Source of the DNA: Helicobacter sp. 13S00401-1
Lineage (GTDB): Bacteria; Campylobacterota; Campylobacteria; Campylobacterales; Helicobacteraceae
Direction of reading: 5' to 3'
DNA length: 64,000 nt
Assembly: GCF_002272925.1 (NCBI RefSeq)
Contig: NZ_MLAR01000003.1
Coordinates: forward strand, 62,001 to 126,000
Below are positions 63,344 through 64,000 of this stretch, piece by piece. Position numbers and translations under genes: made by a program. The notes beneath the pieces are model-generated. The model ran no database searches and was not told the origin of the DNA. It saw only the letters and a list, made by a program, of their open reading frames with translations. The stretch's first letter is position 1; every line of letters begins with the position of its first letter.

Positions 63344-64000
63344 TTACTCTACAGTTACACTTTTTGCGAGATTTCTTGGCATATCCACGTCATTACCCAG
63401 TCTTACAGCTATCTCTAAGGCCAAAAGTTGCAAACAAACCATCATGGAAAAAAACTCCTCCATATAGCTTTTAAACTGAGGTATAAGCACTAAGTCATCA
63501 GCTAGCTCAAACTCTAGTGGACTTAAAGCACAGATAGTAGAATCTCTAGCTGCTAATTCTTCTACATTGCTTTTAACTTTGTCATAAAGTAGATTTTTTG
63601 GGATTAAGGCTAGGGTAAACAGTAAACTATCAGCTAGGGCTATAGGACCATGCTTCATTTCCCCACTTGGATATCCTTGGGCATGAAGATAGCTTATCTC
63701 TTTTAGTTTTAAGGCCCCTTCTAGTGCTAAAGGGTAAAATACATCTCTTCCTATAAAAAAGAATCCATGTCCATGCAAGTAACGTTTACTTAGACGTTTT
63801 AACCTCTCGTGCATTTTAGATTCTACATGAGTTGCTTTTATACAGCCTAGCATAGCTTTTATCTCACTTTTTAGTCCTTTTTTATCTATATTTCCTTTCT
63901 TTAAGCCTAGATAAACACTTAGCATCCAAAGCACCATAACTTGAGTTGCAAAGGCCTTAGTGCTTGCTACTCCTTTTTCTATGCCAGCCCTAGTTAAAAG
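63344..64000 (-). CDS. glmS: glutamine-fructose-6-phosphate aminotransferase, C-terminal part (cut by window edge)
   Basis: Makes glucosamine-6-phosphate for cell wall and LPS. The gene runs off the right edge; the visible 218 residues are the second SIS (isomerase) region. [19 protein letters not shown] at the edge, [20 protein letters not shown] and [19 protein letters not shown] are diagnostic, and the C-terminus [15 protein letters not shown] is the typical end. The N-terminal glutaminase is outside. Confidence 0.95.
   Translation of the reverse strand, partial: LLTRAGIEKGVASTKAFATQVMVLWMLSVYLGLKKGNIDKKGLKSEIKAMLGCIKATHVESKMHERLKRLSKRYLHGHGFFFIGRDVFYPLALEGALKLKEISYLHAQGYPSGEMKHGPIALADSLLFTLALIPKNLLYDKVKSNVEELAARDSTICALSPLEFELADDLVLIPQFKSYMEEFFSMMVCLQLLALEIAVRLGNDVDMPRNLAKSVTVE

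Noticed and set aside
1-64000. Phase-variable G or C tracts, CRISPR arrays, IS elements, prophage genes
   Set aside because: No G/C run longer than about five or six, no regularly spaced direct repeats and no transposase, integrase or phage protein was seen.

Overview
The window is AT-rich chromosomal core DNA (roughly one third G+C by eye) from a member of the Campylobacterota, most likely an enterohepatic-type Helicobacter. The pointers are a sigma-28 type flaA and a sigma-54 type flaB flagellin pair that read like Helicobacter FlaA/FlaB, an ArsR acid-response regulator, a Helicobacter-type Fur, the flaG-fliD-fliS-fliT cluster and a serA / small membrane protein / rpsA order. Leucine (leuB, leuD), biotin (bioD) and arginine (argD) biosynthesis genes and a yej-type permease pair argue against H. 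pylori itself. No phage, insertion sequence, CRISPR array or G/C phase-variation tract was seen.

Layout. 1-3.4 kb: serA (cut by the left edge), a small membrane protein and rpsA (minus). 3.6-4.3: plsY. 4.4-8.3: an Mla/MCE lipid transport operon (minus). 8.4-10.6: yejB-yejE permeases, followed by 630 bp of non-coding DNA with imperfect repeats. 11.2-17.4: flaA, flgH, yqeY (plus) and flaG-fliD-fliS-fliT. 17.5-21.9: a MORN-repeat pair, thrC, fur, tRNA-Arg and hemB. 22-26: flaB, then leuD-leuB and two small proteins, one CiaD-like. 26.2-28.8: clpS-clpA. 29-32: fliR, aspB and an RdxA-like nitroreductase. 32-37.4: cfa, small proteins, a cytochrome c, folD and a chemoreceptor. 37.5-41.8: argD, a TsaC/Sua5-like gene, a putative glycosyltransferase and msbA. 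41.9-49.2: arsR, metN, clpB, an S4 protein, a second clpS, bioD and truD. 49.3-60.1: the S10-spc ribosomal operon from rpsJ to infA (minus). 60.3-64: a coiled-coil protein, a second chemoreceptor, recO and the C-terminal part of glmS.

Functional themes. Flagellar filament assembly is split between sigma-54 promoters (flaB, flgH) and sigma-28 promoters (flaA, flaG operon). The leaders of these same genes place the Shine-Dalgarno GGA in small hairpin loops, the classical form of CsrA sites, which suggests a CsrA-FliW layer. Protein quality control is represented by ClpA plus two different ClpS adaptors, and by a ClpB whose promoter sits inside a CIRCE-like inverted repeat.

The most unusual signal is not a gene. 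The near-palindrome AGAWTCT (extended TAGAWTCTA) occurs about 110 times by hand count, where composition predicts about 15. It is found in genes and gaps alike, is sparse in the ribosomal operon, and in several convergent gaps is arranged as inverted pairs that form terminator-like hairpins. This is how DNA uptake sequences are arranged in Neisseria and Pasteurellaceae.
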